NCBI GenBank assembly: GCA_002493515.1
Contig: DKYZ01000056.1
Span: 13,245-77,244, forward strand
Reading direction: 5' to 3'
Length of the DNA: 64,000 nucleotides
Origin: Porphyromonadaceae bacterium UBA7087
Lineage (GTDB): Bacteria; Bacteroidota; Bacteroidia; Bacteroidales; Muribaculaceae
Every line of letters starts with the position of its first letter. Position 1 is the stretch's first letter. The position numbers and the translations under genes were made by a program. Below the pieces are notes generated by a model, which saw only the letters and a program-made list of their open reading frames with translations, ran no database searches and was not told the origin of the DNA. Of the stretch, positions 17,268 through 26,100 are shown in pieces.

Positions 17268-18707
17268 ATGCTTTTCAATTCCATTGAATATCTCTTTTTC
17301 CTTCCGGTGGTGTTTCTGCTCTACTGGACGGCATGTCGTTCGCTTGTAAGCCGCAATGCACTCCTTCTTGCTGCGAGCTGCCTCTTCTACGGATGGTGGG
17401 ATTATAGATTCCTTTTGCTTATAGCGGGTATGACGGCCTACTCATATGTGGCGGGACGTATGGCAGGAGCATATGGAGAAAGGAAAATCATCAGAAAAGC
17501 GATATTGTGGCTCTCGGTCGGTGTATGCATGGGCACGCTCGTCGTGTTCAAGTATTTCAATTTTTTCGCGGCAGGATTCAGCCGGCTGCTCTCCATCGCC
17601 GGAATGACCGCCGACAGTGTCACCCTCGATCTCGTTCTTCCCGTCGGAATATCCTTCTACACTTTCCAGTCGCTGAGCTACGTCATCGATGTCTGTCGCG
17701 GCAGCATCGAGCCGCAGAAGAAAGCTCTTCCCTTTTTCGTCTTCATAAGCTTCTTCCCCCAGCTGGTGGCGGGTCCCATAGAGCGGGCAGCGAATCTCCT
17801 GCCTCAGTTCACGTCTCTGCGTGAGTTCCGCTATGAGCAGGCAGCGTCGGGCATGAAGCTTATCCTTTGGGGACTTTTCAAGAAGATGGTGGTAGCCGAC
17901 AACGCAGCCGTGGTTGTAAATACCGTTTTCTCCGACTACGCTTCAGCCGGAACCCTCAATCTATGGATAGCCGCTGTCCTTTTTTCCCTTCAGATATACG
18001 GAGACTTTTCCGGATATTCGGATATAGCCATAGGCACGGCGCGTCTGTTCGGGGTGAATCTGATGCGTAATTTCAGGCTTCCCTATTTCTCACGCGGCAT
18101 ATCCGACTTCTGGCGCCGCTGGCACATCTCGCTTACCTCCTGGTTTCGCGACTACGTATACATCCCTCTCGGAGGAAGCCGCCGGGGAAAGAAAGCCACT
18201 GTGCGCAACACGATTGTAGTCTTTATGGCGAGCGGGCTATGGCATGGCGCCAATCTCACGTTTGTGGTGTGGGGCTTGTATCACGCCATATTGTTTGTGC
18301 CTGGTGTGATATTCGGCAGAAAGCGTGGAAAAGACGCCGGCGAAAATACCGGAAGGCTCATTCCTCCGTTTGGGGAATCGCTGATGATGGGTGTCACTTT
18401 CCTGCTTGTCATGATAGGCTGGGTAATATTCCGGTCGCCCGATCTTGAGAACGCCTTCCGCTACATATCGTTGATGTTTTCCCATCCGAGCACTGCCTCC
18501 GTTGTCTATGGCAAGGCGGCATTGGCGTGGGGAGCCATTATGCTGGCGCTGGAATGGCTCTCGCGGGATAAGGAGGCTCCGACATTCCTCCCCTCCGGGG
18601 GCCTGTGGAGCCATACGCCGGCAAGATGGTGTTTCTATGTGGTTATGTTTATGGTGACTCTCGTGTGTGCCGGAGGGCAGGAGGAATTCATCTATTTCAG
18701 ATTCTGA
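17268..18707 (+). CDS. MBOAT-family O-acyltransferase (AlgI/PatA-like)
   Basis: 479-residue polytopic membrane protein with about ten hydrophobic segments. MBOAT features are clear: FLFFxG-like start (LFYGWWDYRF near 40), SFYTFQSLSYVID near 128, SGYSDIAIGTARLFG near 250, YFSRGISDFWRRWHISLTSWFRDYVYIPLGG near 275-305 and the catalytic-type His in MASGLWHGANL near 323. AlgI/PatA proteins pass acetyl groups across the inner membrane for O-acetylation of a polysaccharide. Start taken at ATG 17268 because the upstream extension crosses the sufS terminator. It is paired with the SGNH protein 6 bases downstream. Confidence 0.92.
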   Translation: MLFNSIEYLFFLPVVFLLYWTACRSLVSRNALLLAASCLFYGWWDYRFLLLIAGMTAYSYVAGRMAGAYGERKIIRKAILWLSVGVCMGTLVVFKYFNFFAAGFSRLLSIAGMTADSVTLDLVLPVGISFYTFQSLSYVIDVCRGSIEPQKKALPFFVFISFFPQLVAGPIERAANLLPQFTSLREFRYEQAASGMKLILWGLFKKMVVADNAAVVVNTVFSDYASAGTLNLWIAAVLFSLQIYGDFSGYSDIAIGTARLFGVNLMRNFRLPYFSRGISDFWRRWHISLTSWFRDYVYIPLGGSRRGKKATVRNTIVVFMASGLWHGANLTFVVWGLYHAILFVPGVIFGRKRGKDAGENTGRLIPPFGESLMMGVTFLLVMIGWVIFRSPDLENAFRYISLMFSHPSTASVVYGKAALAWGAIMLALEWLSRDKEAPTFLPSGGLWSHTPARWCFYVVMFMVTLVCAGGQEEFIYFRF

Positions 18708-18713
18708 TCGGTT

Positions 18714-19640
18714 ATGAAACGGTTCCTTATAAAGACAGCCATATTCTCTGCCATCATCCTGTGTCTGCTCGGGCTCGGGGAGCTGGCCGTAAGAAACATG
18801 CCTTCCTCATATTCCTATAAGCATGCGTATATGGAGGGACATGCGCGCGACATATCCACGCTCATACTCGGGTCATCGCATACATATTATGGAGTGAGGA
18901 GCGACCTGCTCGGCGACAGCGTGTTCAATCTTGCGAATGTGTCGCAGGATCCTGACATCGACCTGGTTCTTCTCAGAACGTATATGGACTCCATGCCGGG
19001 GCTGAGGCTTGTGGTGCTGCCTGTGTCATATTTCACGTTTGTGGACCCTGCGATTGAGGACGGCCCTGACTGGTTTCGCGCCATAGCCTACAAAATCCAT
19101 ATGAAGATGCCTGTCCATTCCGATTTCTCAAGATATAATTTCGAGATATCGGATTTCGATGGATATAGACTGAGGCTAAAGTCATTGCTCACATTCTCTA
19201 CAGAGGGCATCAACCGTTGCGACAGTCTGGGCTGGGGGCTTGGTTTCGGTCTCTCCACCCGTTCCTCCGACTGGGAAGACCGGGGTGCGCGACGTGCCCG
19301 GTCCACCACGCTCCCGCTCGGGGCGCGTGCGGTGGAAGTCGAGAAATCGCTTGGCTCCATTATGGAGCTGTGTTCCTCCAGGGGTGTTGGGTGTGTCCTG
19401 GTCACGACGCCTGTATGGCATACGTATTCGGAAAATCTCGATGAGGCCCAGATGCCGGATATGCGAGAAAGGGTTGTTTCCCTTTGTCGCAGATACGGAG
19501 TGCGGCATATCGATATGATGTGCGACACTGCGTTCGTGAGTGATGATTTCCATGATGTTGACCATCTTTCCGATATCGGGGCGGTAAGATTCACCCGGAT
19601 GATTGCCGACAGTCTGCGAAGGGGCGCAGTGATGGAATGA
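18714..19640 (+). CDS. SGNH/GDSL-fold protein, partner of the MBOAT acyltransferase
   Basis: 308 residues with one N-terminal membrane segment or signal (about 8-25). LILGSSHTYYGV near 52 fits the GDS-type nucleophile block, and DVDHLSDIG near 280 gives the D-x-x-H motif, so the Ser-Asp-His set of the SGNH fold is present. By analogy with AlgJ/AlgX or PatB it probably transfers the acetyl group delivered by the neighbouring MBOAT protein onto a periplasmic glycan. The glycan is unknown. Six bases separate the two genes and a hairpin follows. Confidence 0.75.
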   Translation: MKRFLIKTAIFSAIILCLLGLGELAVRNMPSSYSYKHAYMEGHARDISTLILGSSHTYYGVRSDLLGDSVFNLANVSQDPDIDLVLLRTYMDSMPGLRLVVLPVSYFTFVDPAIEDGPDWFRAIAYKIHMKMPVHSDFSRYNFEISDFDGYRLRLKSLLTFSTEGINRCDSLGWGLGFGLSTRSSDWEDRGARRARSTTLPLGARAVEVEKSLGSIMELCSSRGVGCVLVTTPVWHTYSENLDEAQMPDMRERVVSLCRRYGVRHIDMMCDTAFVSDDFHDVDHLSDIGAVRFTRMIADSLRRGAVME

Positions 19641-19642
19641 AA

Positions 19643-19680
19643 AGCGGCTTAAACACTATGTCGAAGATGTTTAAGCCGCT
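19643..19680. terminator. Hairpin terminator after the MBOAT/SGNH pair
   Basis: Perfect 13-base arms AGCGGCTTAAACA (19643-19655) and TGTTTAAGCCGCT (19668-19680) around a 12-base loop, located 3 bases after the SGNH stop and 34 bases beyond the end of the convergent flavin reductase gene. No strong T run follows, so it may act in both directions or through RNA stability. Confidence 0.6.
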
Positions 19681-19713
19681 AAGCGTCACTGATGATTGAA
19701 ATTTCTGTCATGA

Positions 19714-20319
19714 TCATGAGGCGAGCCCTTTCTCCTCTGTGGGTTTGGGCGGTTCGGAATTTTTGATTGAGAACCCGCGCGACCCTATCACCGGCCCCAG
19801 TCCCTGGTAGAGACCGTTGGTGTATGCGAGAAGATTGGCTTTCTCAATGGTGAGTTTGCCTGTGGCCTGGTCGACGTATTTGCTGTCTACCCTGACATTT
19901 ACTATCTCGGATAGGAGCATGTCGTGTGTGCCGAGATGGATGATGCTCTTGATCTTGCATTCCAGGCTGAGGGGCGACTGAAGGATGGTCGGAGACTTCA
20001 CCTTCTCACCCTCCATAGGCACCAGGCCGGTCTCTTTCCATTTGTTGTAATACCTCGACGAAACCATTCCGGACCAGTCGGTGGCTTCCACCATGTCGAC
20101 CGTGGTCAGGTTGATGGTGTATTCCATTGATTTGAGGAGAATGGGGTAGGAGGCTCTTGAGGCCCTCACGGATATGTAGCACATCGCGGGGTCGGAGCAG
20201 ACAATTCCGGTCCAGGAGATTGTCAGCATTGTCCATTCATCGGGATTCTCTCCGCAAGATACCAGCACAGCCGGCAGAGGGTAGAGCATTGTTGCGGGGC
20301 TTTTTGAAATCTTTGACAT
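19714..20319 (-). CDS. Flavin reductase-like, FMN-binding split-barrel protein
   Basis: 201 residues of the flavin reductase family: PLPAVLVSCGENPDEWTMLTISWTGIVCSDPAMCYISVR (about 14-52) is the FMN-binding beta-barrel core, followed by the typical SYPILL...F/Y-x-I-N-L pattern and the LFLGEV-like strand (DMLLSEIVNVRVDS near 133). Such proteins bind FMN and reduce it with NAD(P)H or act as redox partners; the electron donor cannot be told. Single gene, convergent with the MBOAT/SGNH pair and with no clear promoter match upstream. Confidence 0.85.
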   Translation of the reverse strand: MSKISKSPATMLYPLPAVLVSCGENPDEWTMLTISWTGIVCSDPAMCYISVRASRASYPILLKSMEYTINLTTVDMVEATDWSGMVSSRYYNKWKETGLVPMEGEKVKSPTILQSPLSLECKIKSIIHLGTHDMLLSEIVNVRVDSKYVDQATGKLTIEKANLLAYTNGLYQGLGPVIGSRGFSIKNSEPPKPTEEKGLAS

Positions 20320-20483
20320 AGCTTTGATATTTAGTAGATTAAGTATAGTGGCATTGAATGCCGGTTTCTATTAGAAAAACATATGGATGGCTATGACGGT
20401 TTGAATTGACAATGTTAAAAAGAGTCATAAAAGTATTTAAATTTTTTAATGGATGCCTCCGTTGAGGCTGCATAATGATAAAA

Positions 20484-20519
20484 CCCCGTGCGGACTTCAT
20501 GAAGATTGTCCATACGGGG
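20484..20519 (-). terminator. Terminator downstream of lgt
   Basis: Arms 20484-20495 and 20508-20519 pair in 10 of 12 positions (CCCCGT..GGAC with GTCC..ACGGGG). Read on the minus strand the stem is followed directly by TTTTATC, a short U tract, so it most likely ends lgt transcripts. The remaining part of 20320-20570 holds no gene. Confidence 0.65.
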
Positions 20520-20569
20520 CCATGCTGTCTGGAGACGGTTTTTCCGCCCGACTATATATTCTTGCCGAG

Positions 20570-21451
20570 CTATTTGCGGCGTGCGGCCGGACTCTTTCCC
20601 GAAGGTTCTTCCGGCGGAAACTTGTCAGGGAATTGCCAGTGCTGTCTCGGATGCACAAGCGCCCATACCACCAGAAACACTCCCAGCGCTATGAAAGGTA
20701 TGCTCAGCATCTGCCCGAGATTCATTCCATATCTGGCGATCATTTCGTATTCCGAAGACACCTGGACGTTCTTGACATATTCTATCAGGAATCTCGGAAG
20801 GAAAATCCCGATGAAGAATACTCCCGTGATGAGCCACGGGCGTTCCTCGGCGTTTCTCTTCCAGTACATCCACATCAGCAGGGCGAAAAGGAGGAAATAG
20901 CAGAGCGCCTCATAGAGCTGGGTAGGATGCGCGGGGACTGTTTCGCCGTTGCGCAGGAATACGAAGCCCCAGGGAAGGTCGGTCGGGCCTCCGTATATCT
21001 CGCTGTTCATGAGGTTGCCGAGCCTGATGAGGCCTCCTACGAGCGCGATGGGAATCACGAGCTTGTCGAATGTCCACGACGCCGGTTTCTTCGCCACGAT
21101 CCATGAGAACAGCAGCACGGCTATGATGTTGCCTATCGTGCCGCCGTGGGAGGCGAGGCCGCCGTTCCATATCTTGAGGATTTCCATGGGATTGCGGGAA
21201 TAATAGTCCCATTCGTAGAAGAGCACATGGCCGAGGCGCGATCCCACGATGGTGGCTACCACGACATAAGTGAGCAGGATGCCCAGCCAGCGTTCGGGAG
21301 CGCCTTCATGGCGGAACATGCGTGCCACTATGTAATATCCCAGGATGAAGCCTACCGCGAATGCCAGGCCATACCATCTCACCGACAGCGGACCCAGGCT
21401 GAAAAGGACAGGATCGGCGTTCCAATATACGAAATTCAGAATGTTGAGCAT
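20570..21451 (-). CDS. lgt: Prolipoprotein diacylglyceryl transferase
   Basis: 293-residue inner-membrane enzyme that moves diacylglycerol from phosphatidylglycerol to the lipobox cysteine of prolipoproteins, the first step in lipoprotein maturation. Seven hydrophobic segments are visible. Signature residues: RWYGLAFAVGFILGY near 25, the GSRLGHVLFYEW region near 71, NGGLASHGGTIG near 95 (the Lgt signature H-G-G), RLGNLMNSEIYGGPTD near 142, and HPTQLYEAL near 176. Basic tail at the end. Normal length. Preceded by the ackA terminator, so it likely has its own promoter inside or near 21452-21464. Confidence 0.96.
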   Translation of the reverse strand: MLNILNFVYWNADPVLFSLGPLSVRWYGLAFAVGFILGYYIVARMFRHEGAPERWLGILLTYVVVATIVGSRLGHVLFYEWDYYSRNPMEILKIWNGGLASHGGTIGNIIAVLLFSWIVAKKPASWTFDKLVIPIALVGGLIRLGNLMNSEIYGGPTDLPWGFVFLRNGETVPAHPTQLYEALCYFLLFALLMWMYWKRNAEERPWLITGVFFIGIFLPRFLIEYVKNVQVSSEYEMIARYGMNLGQMLSIPFIALGVFLVVWALVHPRQHWQFPDKFPPEEPSGKSPAARRK

Positions 21452-21464
21452 AATAAAGACGGAA

Positions 21465-21496
21465 CGGAAGCCGGCCTCTGCAGGGGTCGGCTTCCG
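21465..21496 (-). terminator. Hairpin between ackA and lgt
   Basis: Exact 9-base arms CGGAAGCCG (21465-21473) and CGGCTTCCG (21488-21496), 16 bases after the ackA stop on the minus strand. It is followed by GTTCCGTCTTTATT, which has only a weak U tract. Confidence 0.55.
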
Positions 21497-21511
21497 GTTA
21501 TCTGTTAATGT

Positions 21512-22711
21512 TTAAAGTTTCTCCACAATCGACGCGGTGTCTTCGGCGATCATCAGCTCCTCGTCGGTAGGTATCACCACGACGTGAACCTTGGAATCCG
21601 GACCGGAGATCTCGATCTCCTGGCCGCGCTTCTTGTTGGCTTCGGCGTTGAAGGTGACTCCCATGAAGGCGAGCTTCCTGCAGATCTCCTCGCGTGAGGA
21701 GATCTGGTTCTCGCCTACACCGGCCGTGAAGACAATGACGTCGACTCCACCGAGCACGGCTGTGTATGCACCGATGTATTTGAGGATGCGGTATTCATAC
21801 ATGTCCATGGCGAGCTTGGCACGCTCGTCGCCCCTGGCGATGGCGTCTTCAACGTCGCGCATGTCGCTTGAGCCGCCTGTGATGCCGGCAACGCCGCTAC
21901 GCTTGTTGATGAGCTTGCTCAGTCCCTGGGCGTCAAGCTTCTCCTGCTCCATGATGTATACGAGCGCACCCGGATCCACGTCTCCCACACGGGTGCCCAT
22001 CATAAGGCCCTCGGTAGGGGTAAGACCCATCGAGGTGTCGATGCTCTTGCCGTCTTTGACGGCGGTGATGCTGGCGCCGTTGCCGATATGGCATGTGATG
22101 ATGCGCTGCTTCTCATAGTCGAGGCCGAGGAACTCGCAGGCGCGGCGCGACACGTAGCGGTGGCTCGTGCCGTGGAAACCGTAACGGCGCACGCCGTATT
22201 TCTCATATGCCTCGTAGGGGAGGGCATACATATATGCCTTGGGAGGCATTGTCTGATGGAAGGCGGTGTCGAACACGGCTACCTGCGGCACTGACGGCAT
22301 AAGCTCCGTCACAGCCTCGATGCCTGTGATGTTGGCGGGATTGTGGAGGGGTGCCACGGTGTAGCATTCCTTCACCTTCTCGATCACCTCCGGAGTGATG
22401 AGCACGGATTGGCTGAATTTGTCCATACCATGCACCACACGGTGGCCGATGGCCTTGATTTCGGAGTAATCCTTGATGACGCCCTCCTTGGGGTCGGTCA
22501 GGATGTCGAGGACATTCTTCACTGCCTCCTTGTGGGTAGGCATCGACACCTCCAGCACCTCTTTCGAGCCGTCCGGACGCTTGAATTTCAGGAATGAGTC
22601 GGGAAGTCCGATTTTCTCCACACCGCCCTCGGCGAGCACCTCTTTCGATTCGCTCTCGATAAGTTTATATTTCACACTGCTGCTTCCGCAGTTGAGAACA
22701 AGAATTTTCAT
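21512..22711 (-). CDS. ackA: Acetate kinase
   Basis: 399 residues. Makes ATP and acetate from acetyl phosphate and ADP, the energy-yielding end of mixed-acid fermentation. Motifs: NCGSSSVKYKL at the start, HRVVHG near 88, FDTAFHQTMP near 147, HIGNGASITAV near 208, GLTPTEGLMMGTRVGDVDPG near 225 and FTAGVGEN near 325. Standard length. Encoded 30 bases downstream of pta, forming the usual two-gene unit. Confidence 0.98.
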   Translation of the reverse strand: MKILVLNCGSSSVKYKLIESESKEVLAEGGVEKIGLPDSFLKFKRPDGSKEVLEVSMPTHKEAVKNVLDILTDPKEGVIKDYSEIKAIGHRVVHGMDKFSQSVLITPEVIEKVKECYTVAPLHNPANITGIEAVTELMPSVPQVAVFDTAFHQTMPPKAYMYALPYEAYEKYGVRRYGFHGTSHRYVSRRACEFLGLDYEKQRIITCHIGNGASITAVKDGKSIDTSMGLTPTEGLMMGTRVGDVDPGALVYIMEQEKLDAQGLSKLINKRSGVAGITGGSSDMRDVEDAIARGDERAKLAMDMYEYRILKYIGAYTAVLGGVDVIVFTAGVGENQISSREEICRKLAFMGVTFNAEANKKRGQEIEISGPDSKVHVVVIPTDEELMIAEDTASIVEKL

Positions 22712-22741
22712 TTCCTTAGGTTGCTTCTGTTTTGTTTGGGT

Positions 22742-23755
22742 TCAAAGTCCTTTGTCGCCTATTGCCTGGTTGCAGGTCACGATGATTGTGTTGACGATGT
22801 CGTCAACCGTGGCTCCGCGTGAAAGGTCGTTGACAGGAGCGGCGAGGCCCTGGAGGATAGGACCGACGGCGCCGGCACCCGAGATGCGCTGCACGAGCTT
22901 GTAGGCGATGTTGCCGGTCTCGAGCGAGGGGAAGATGAGCGTGTTGGCGTGTCCGGCCACCTCGCTTTCGGGAGCCTTGAGCTCGCCTACGCTGGGCACG
23001 ATGGCGGCGTCGCTCTGCAGCTCTCCGTCGATCTTGAGGCTCGGGTCGAGCTTCTTGGCCAGTTCTGCGGCCTCCCTTACTTTGTCTACCTTCTCATGGC
23101 TTGCAGAGCCCTTTGTGGAGAAGCTGAGCATGGCCACTACGGGGTCAAGCCCTGCGATGTCCTTGGTGGTCTTGGCTGTGGCCACGGCGATCTGGGCGAG
23201 TTCCTCCATTGTGGGGTCGGGCACTACGGCGCAGTCGGCGAACACGAGCATATGCTCCTGGCCATAGACGCAGTCCTGCGGGAGAAGCATGATGAAGGCT
23301 CCGCTCACTACGGAGATGCCGGGTTTTGTCTTGAGCACCTGGAAAGCGGCTCTCAGCACGCTTGATGTCGGGCTGAGCGCTCCGGCAACCATACAGTCGG
23401 CGTCGCCGGCCTTGATCATGAGGCAGCCCAGATAAAGGGGGTTCTTCACCGTATAGCGGGCGTCTTCCATTGTGACGCCTTTCTTCTTGCGCAGCTCGCA
23501 GAAGAGAGCGGCGTATTTGTCGGTGAACTCCTTGTCATCCGAATCATAGATGGTGGCCTTGCCGATGTTGGCGAGCCCGAGCTCTTTGGCTTTGCCGAGA
23601 ATCTCGTCTTTCTTGCCGAGGAAGATCACTTCGGCGATGCCTTTCTCGATGATTGTCTCCGCGGCCTTGAGTGTGCGCGGTTCTGTTGACTCGGGCAGCA
23701 CGAGTCTCTGGGGATGCTCCTGCGCCTTTTTGGTGAGTCTCTCAAATAGGGTCAT
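22742..23755 (-). CDS. pta: Phosphate acetyltransferase
   Basis: 337 residues, the short single-domain form of Pta that converts acetyl-CoA and phosphate into acetyl phosphate. Typical blocks are LVLPESTEPRTLKAAE near 18, KNPLYLGCLMIKAGDADCMVAGA near 105-127 and the terminal IVPSVGELKAPESEVAGHANTLIFPSLETGNIAYKLVQR block with G-x-x-N-x-L-I-F-P. Together with ackA it generates ATP from acetyl-CoA. A -7-like element lies upstream at 23786-23793. Confidence 0.97.
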   Translation of the reverse strand: MTLFERLTKKAQEHPQRLVLPESTEPRTLKAAETIIEKGIAEVIFLGKKDEILGKAKELGLANIGKATIYDSDDKEFTDKYAALFCELRKKKGVTMEDARYTVKNPLYLGCLMIKAGDADCMVAGALSPTSSVLRAAFQVLKTKPGISVVSGAFIMLLPQDCVYGQEHMLVFADCAVVPDPTMEELAQIAVATAKTTKDIAGLDPVVAMLSFSTKGSASHEKVDKVREAAELAKKLDPSLKIDGELQSDAAIVPSVGELKAPESEVAGHANTLIFPSLETGNIAYKLVQRISGAGAVGPILQGLAAPVNDLSRGATVDDIVNTIIVTCNQAIGDKGL

Positions 23756-23785
23756 GATATATTAATTTAAAGTTGAGTCATGATG

Positions 23786-23793
23786 CAAAGTTA
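23786..23793 (-). promoter_or_regulatory. -7 box for pta-ackA
   Basis: The minus strand reads TAACTTTG, an exact TAnnTTTG match 31 bases before the pta start. No exact TTTG is seen 19-20 bases further upstream, so the -33 part is weak. Confidence 0.5.
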
Positions 23794-23855
23794 TAAAAAC
23801 CTTGCCGCATATGCTATAAAATCGGGATTTTTTTTCTTGTTTCAGTGATAATGCT

Positions 23856-23863
23856 TAACTTTG
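23856..23863 (+). promoter_or_regulatory. -7 box for the LptF/G permease gene
   Basis: TAACTTTG matches the TAnnTTTG consensus 59 bases before the ATG at 23922. The nearest TTG (23837-23839) is only 16 bases upstream, which is shorter than usual. A small GGGGC/GCCCC hairpin follows at 23863-23879 in the leader. Confidence 0.45.
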
Positions 23864-23921
23864 GGGCGCGAAAAGCCCCCTTTCCTCCGTTATACACCAC
23901 AATGCACAAAAGCAAAATACA

Positions 23922-25892
23922 ATGAGGATAATAAAGCGCCTCTATCTCTTCATTCTGAATAGTTTCCTGCCTCTGTTCGCAATGACCTTTTTCATTGTGC
24001 TCTTCATTGTGCTCATGCAGTTCCTATATCGTTTTATCGATGACCTGGTGGGCAAAGGCCTGTCATTCGCCCTTTTAGGGGAATTGTTTTTCTACGCCGC
24101 CCTCAGCATGGTGCCCATGGCCCTGCCCCTTGCCATCCTGCTGGCGTCGCTGATGACTTTCGGAAACTTCGGCGAGAAATTCGAGCTGACGGCCATGAAG
24201 GCCTCCGGAATATCGCTGCTCAAGGTCATGTCGCCCCTGATTGTCCTGATAAGCGGCGTCGCCGTGGGTGCTTTCTTCTTCCAGAACGACGTCCTGCCCA
24301 AGGCGCAGGTGAAGATGTGGACTCTGCTCTTCTCCATAAAGCAGAAGAGCCCCGAGCTGGAAATCCCTGCCGGTGTCTTCTACGACCAGATTCCGGGATA
24401 TAATCTCTACGTCCGCGACAAAAATCCCGAGACCGGCCTATTATATAATGTGGTGATTTATGACGTCAACCACGGTGGCGACAATTCCACTGTCCTGACC
24501 TCAGACTCGGCGCGTATTGCCTTCACCCCCGACATGCGTTACCTATACCTGCATCTCTACCAGGGCGAGCAGTTCGAGAATCTGCGCGACCAAAGCTCGC
24601 TCGACCGAAATGTCCCGTTCAGAAGGGAGAAATTTCTTGAGAAGGAGGTCCTGATACCGTTTGACGCCAATTTCAACCGTCTTGACGAGGGCGGAATGCG
24701 CAGCCAGTGGGTCGGGAAGAATATCGCGGAGCTGCGCCACACCATAGATTCGGTAAGCCATTACGTGGATTCCGTGGGAACCGGATTCGGCAGAGACCTC
24801 AAGAGCACGTCGTTCCCGATGGTCGCCAGATCGCTCCGCGCTGTGGATGAGGATAAGCGGAATGCGATGGATGGGGTGGAAGAGCGGGAAGGAAGGCCGG
24901 CTGCCGGGAAGGAGGCGGATTCCGTCGCGGTAGTGCCTGTGGATATCGATTCGCTGCTGATGACAGTGCCACCCGGAGAACGAGGCAACATCTTCACGAT
25001 GGCCTCGGGCATATCCCGGCGCCAGGTCACGGAAAACCAGTTCCGCTCTATGACCATAGCCGACAGCAAGAAGACCATCCGGCGCCATGAGATCGAGATG
25101 ATAAAGAAATACACGCTCTCCGTGGCGTGTCTGATATTCTTTTTCATCGGCGCCCCTCTCGGTGCCATAATCCGTAAGGGCGGCCTCGGCACACCGCTTG
25201 TCATATCGGTGCTTCTATTCCTTGTGTATTACATAATCGACAACACAGGCTACAAGATGGCGCGTGACGGCCACTGGATGGTTTGGTTCGGAATATGGCT
25301 GTCAACTTTCGTGCTTGCTCCCTTGGGGATCTACGTCACGTATAAGGCGATGAACGATTCGGCGGTGTTTGACCCCGACCGCATTAAGAGTTGGTTTGGA
25401 AAGATTCTCGGAAAGAAGCAGCAGCGCAGTGTGGCTTACAAGGAAGTCATAATGGAAGACTTCTCCACATCCTGTGCCATAGAGCGTCTGACGAGCCTGG
25501 ATCAGGCATGCCGGGACTATATTGCCCGCTATCCCCGGCGCCAGGGATATAAGGACTATTGGCTCCATGGCTATGACATGGGGCTTCTCGCGGAGATATC
25601 CGAGAGTCTGGAGCAGGATGTGGAATACATGACCAACTGCAGCGACCTTATCGCCGTCAACAAGCTCATGGATTATCCTCTGCTTCGCCGCCTCTGGGTC
25701 TATCATCCCTCAAACCGGAAATGGCTGTCATGGCTCATGATATGCTTGTTCCCGATAGGATTACCCGTTTACATCTGGGGCCTTCGTTGCCAGCGGAATC
25801 TGCGCAGCGAGCTTGAGAAGACGTCTGAGGTCAGCCGCAAGATTGTAGATGAGCTGACGTCGGGAGCGGCCTCAGAAGGCATCAGTGAGTAG
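23922..25892 (+). CDS. LptF/LptG-family LPS-transport permease
   Basis: 656-residue inner-membrane protein of the YjgP/YjgQ (LptF/LptG) family, which extracts lipopolysaccharide from the inner membrane with the LptB ATPase. Four main N- and C-proximal segments are visible (about 8-33, 47-75, 98-118, then 405-480), flanking a large periplasmic region that starts VFYDQIPGYNLYVRDK near 155. The coupling-type stretch KFELTAMKASGISLLKVM near 85 is typical. A C-terminal cytoplasmic extension (about 490-605) and an added membrane segment (about 608-630) make it longer than the roughly 360-residue E. coli forms. Which of LptF or LptG it is cannot be told. Confidence 0.88.
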   Translation: MRIIKRLYLFILNSFLPLFAMTFFIVLFIVLMQFLYRFIDDLVGKGLSFALLGELFFYAALSMVPMALPLAILLASLMTFGNFGEKFELTAMKASGISLLKVMSPLIVLISGVAVGAFFFQNDVLPKAQVKMWTLLFSIKQKSPELEIPAGVFYDQIPGYNLYVRDKNPETGLLYNVVIYDVNHGGDNSTVLTSDSARIAFTPDMRYLYLHLYQGEQFENLRDQSSLDRNVPFRREKFLEKEVLIPFDANFNRLDEGGMRSQWVGKNIAELRHTIDSVSHYVDSVGTGFGRDLKSTSFPMVARSLRAVDEDKRNAMDGVEEREGRPAAGKEADSVAVVPVDIDSLLMTVPPGERGNIFTMASGISRRQVTENQFRSMTIADSKKTIRRHEIEMIKKYTLSVACLIFFFIGAPLGAIIRKGGLGTPLVISVLLFLVYYIIDNTGYKMARDGHWMVWFGIWLSTFVLAPLGIYVTYKAMNDSAVFDPDRIKSWFGKILGKKQQRSVAYKEVIMEDFSTSCAIERLTSLDQACRDYIARYPRRQGYKDYWLHGYDMGLLAEISESLEQDVEYMTNCSDLIAVNKLMDYPLLRRLWVYHPSNRKWLSWLMICLFPIGLPVYIWGLRCQRNLRSELEKTSEVSRKIVDELTSGAASEGISE

Positions 25893-25941
25893 ATAGGTGA
25901 AAGTGCCGGCAATGCAGCTGGCGTTGGGCAAAAGACAAAAT

Positions 25942-25973
25942 AAAAGCGGCCGCTCTCCCGAGTGGTCGCTTTT
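25942..25973 (+). terminator. Terminator after the LptF/G permease gene
   Basis: Arms AAAAGCGGCCGCT (25942-25954) and AGTGGTCGCTTTT (25961-25973) pair with two mismatched or wobble positions, followed by GTTT. A second small hairpin, AGCGGC/GCCGCT, sits at 25978-25991. Confidence 0.7.
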
Positions 25974-26007
25974 GTTTAGCGGCAAGCCGCTAAGTCTTAA
26001 ACTTAAT

Positions 26008-26067
26008 GAACAAAAATCTATCTTCTTTCTTTTCATCGGTTAGAACAAGAAAGAAGATAGATTGTTC
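26008..26067 (-). terminator. Long perfect-stem terminator of the 129-residue gene
   Basis: Perfect 16-base arms at 26016-26031 and 26047-26062 (ATCTATCTTCTTTCTT and its complement), extended by GAACAA (26008-26013) with TTGTTC (26062-26067). On the minus strand the stem runs into TTTTTG, the U tract expected after the gene ending at 26101. Confidence 0.8.
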
Positions 26068-26100
26068 TGAGGAGATATTTGTATTAACAAATATTAACAA

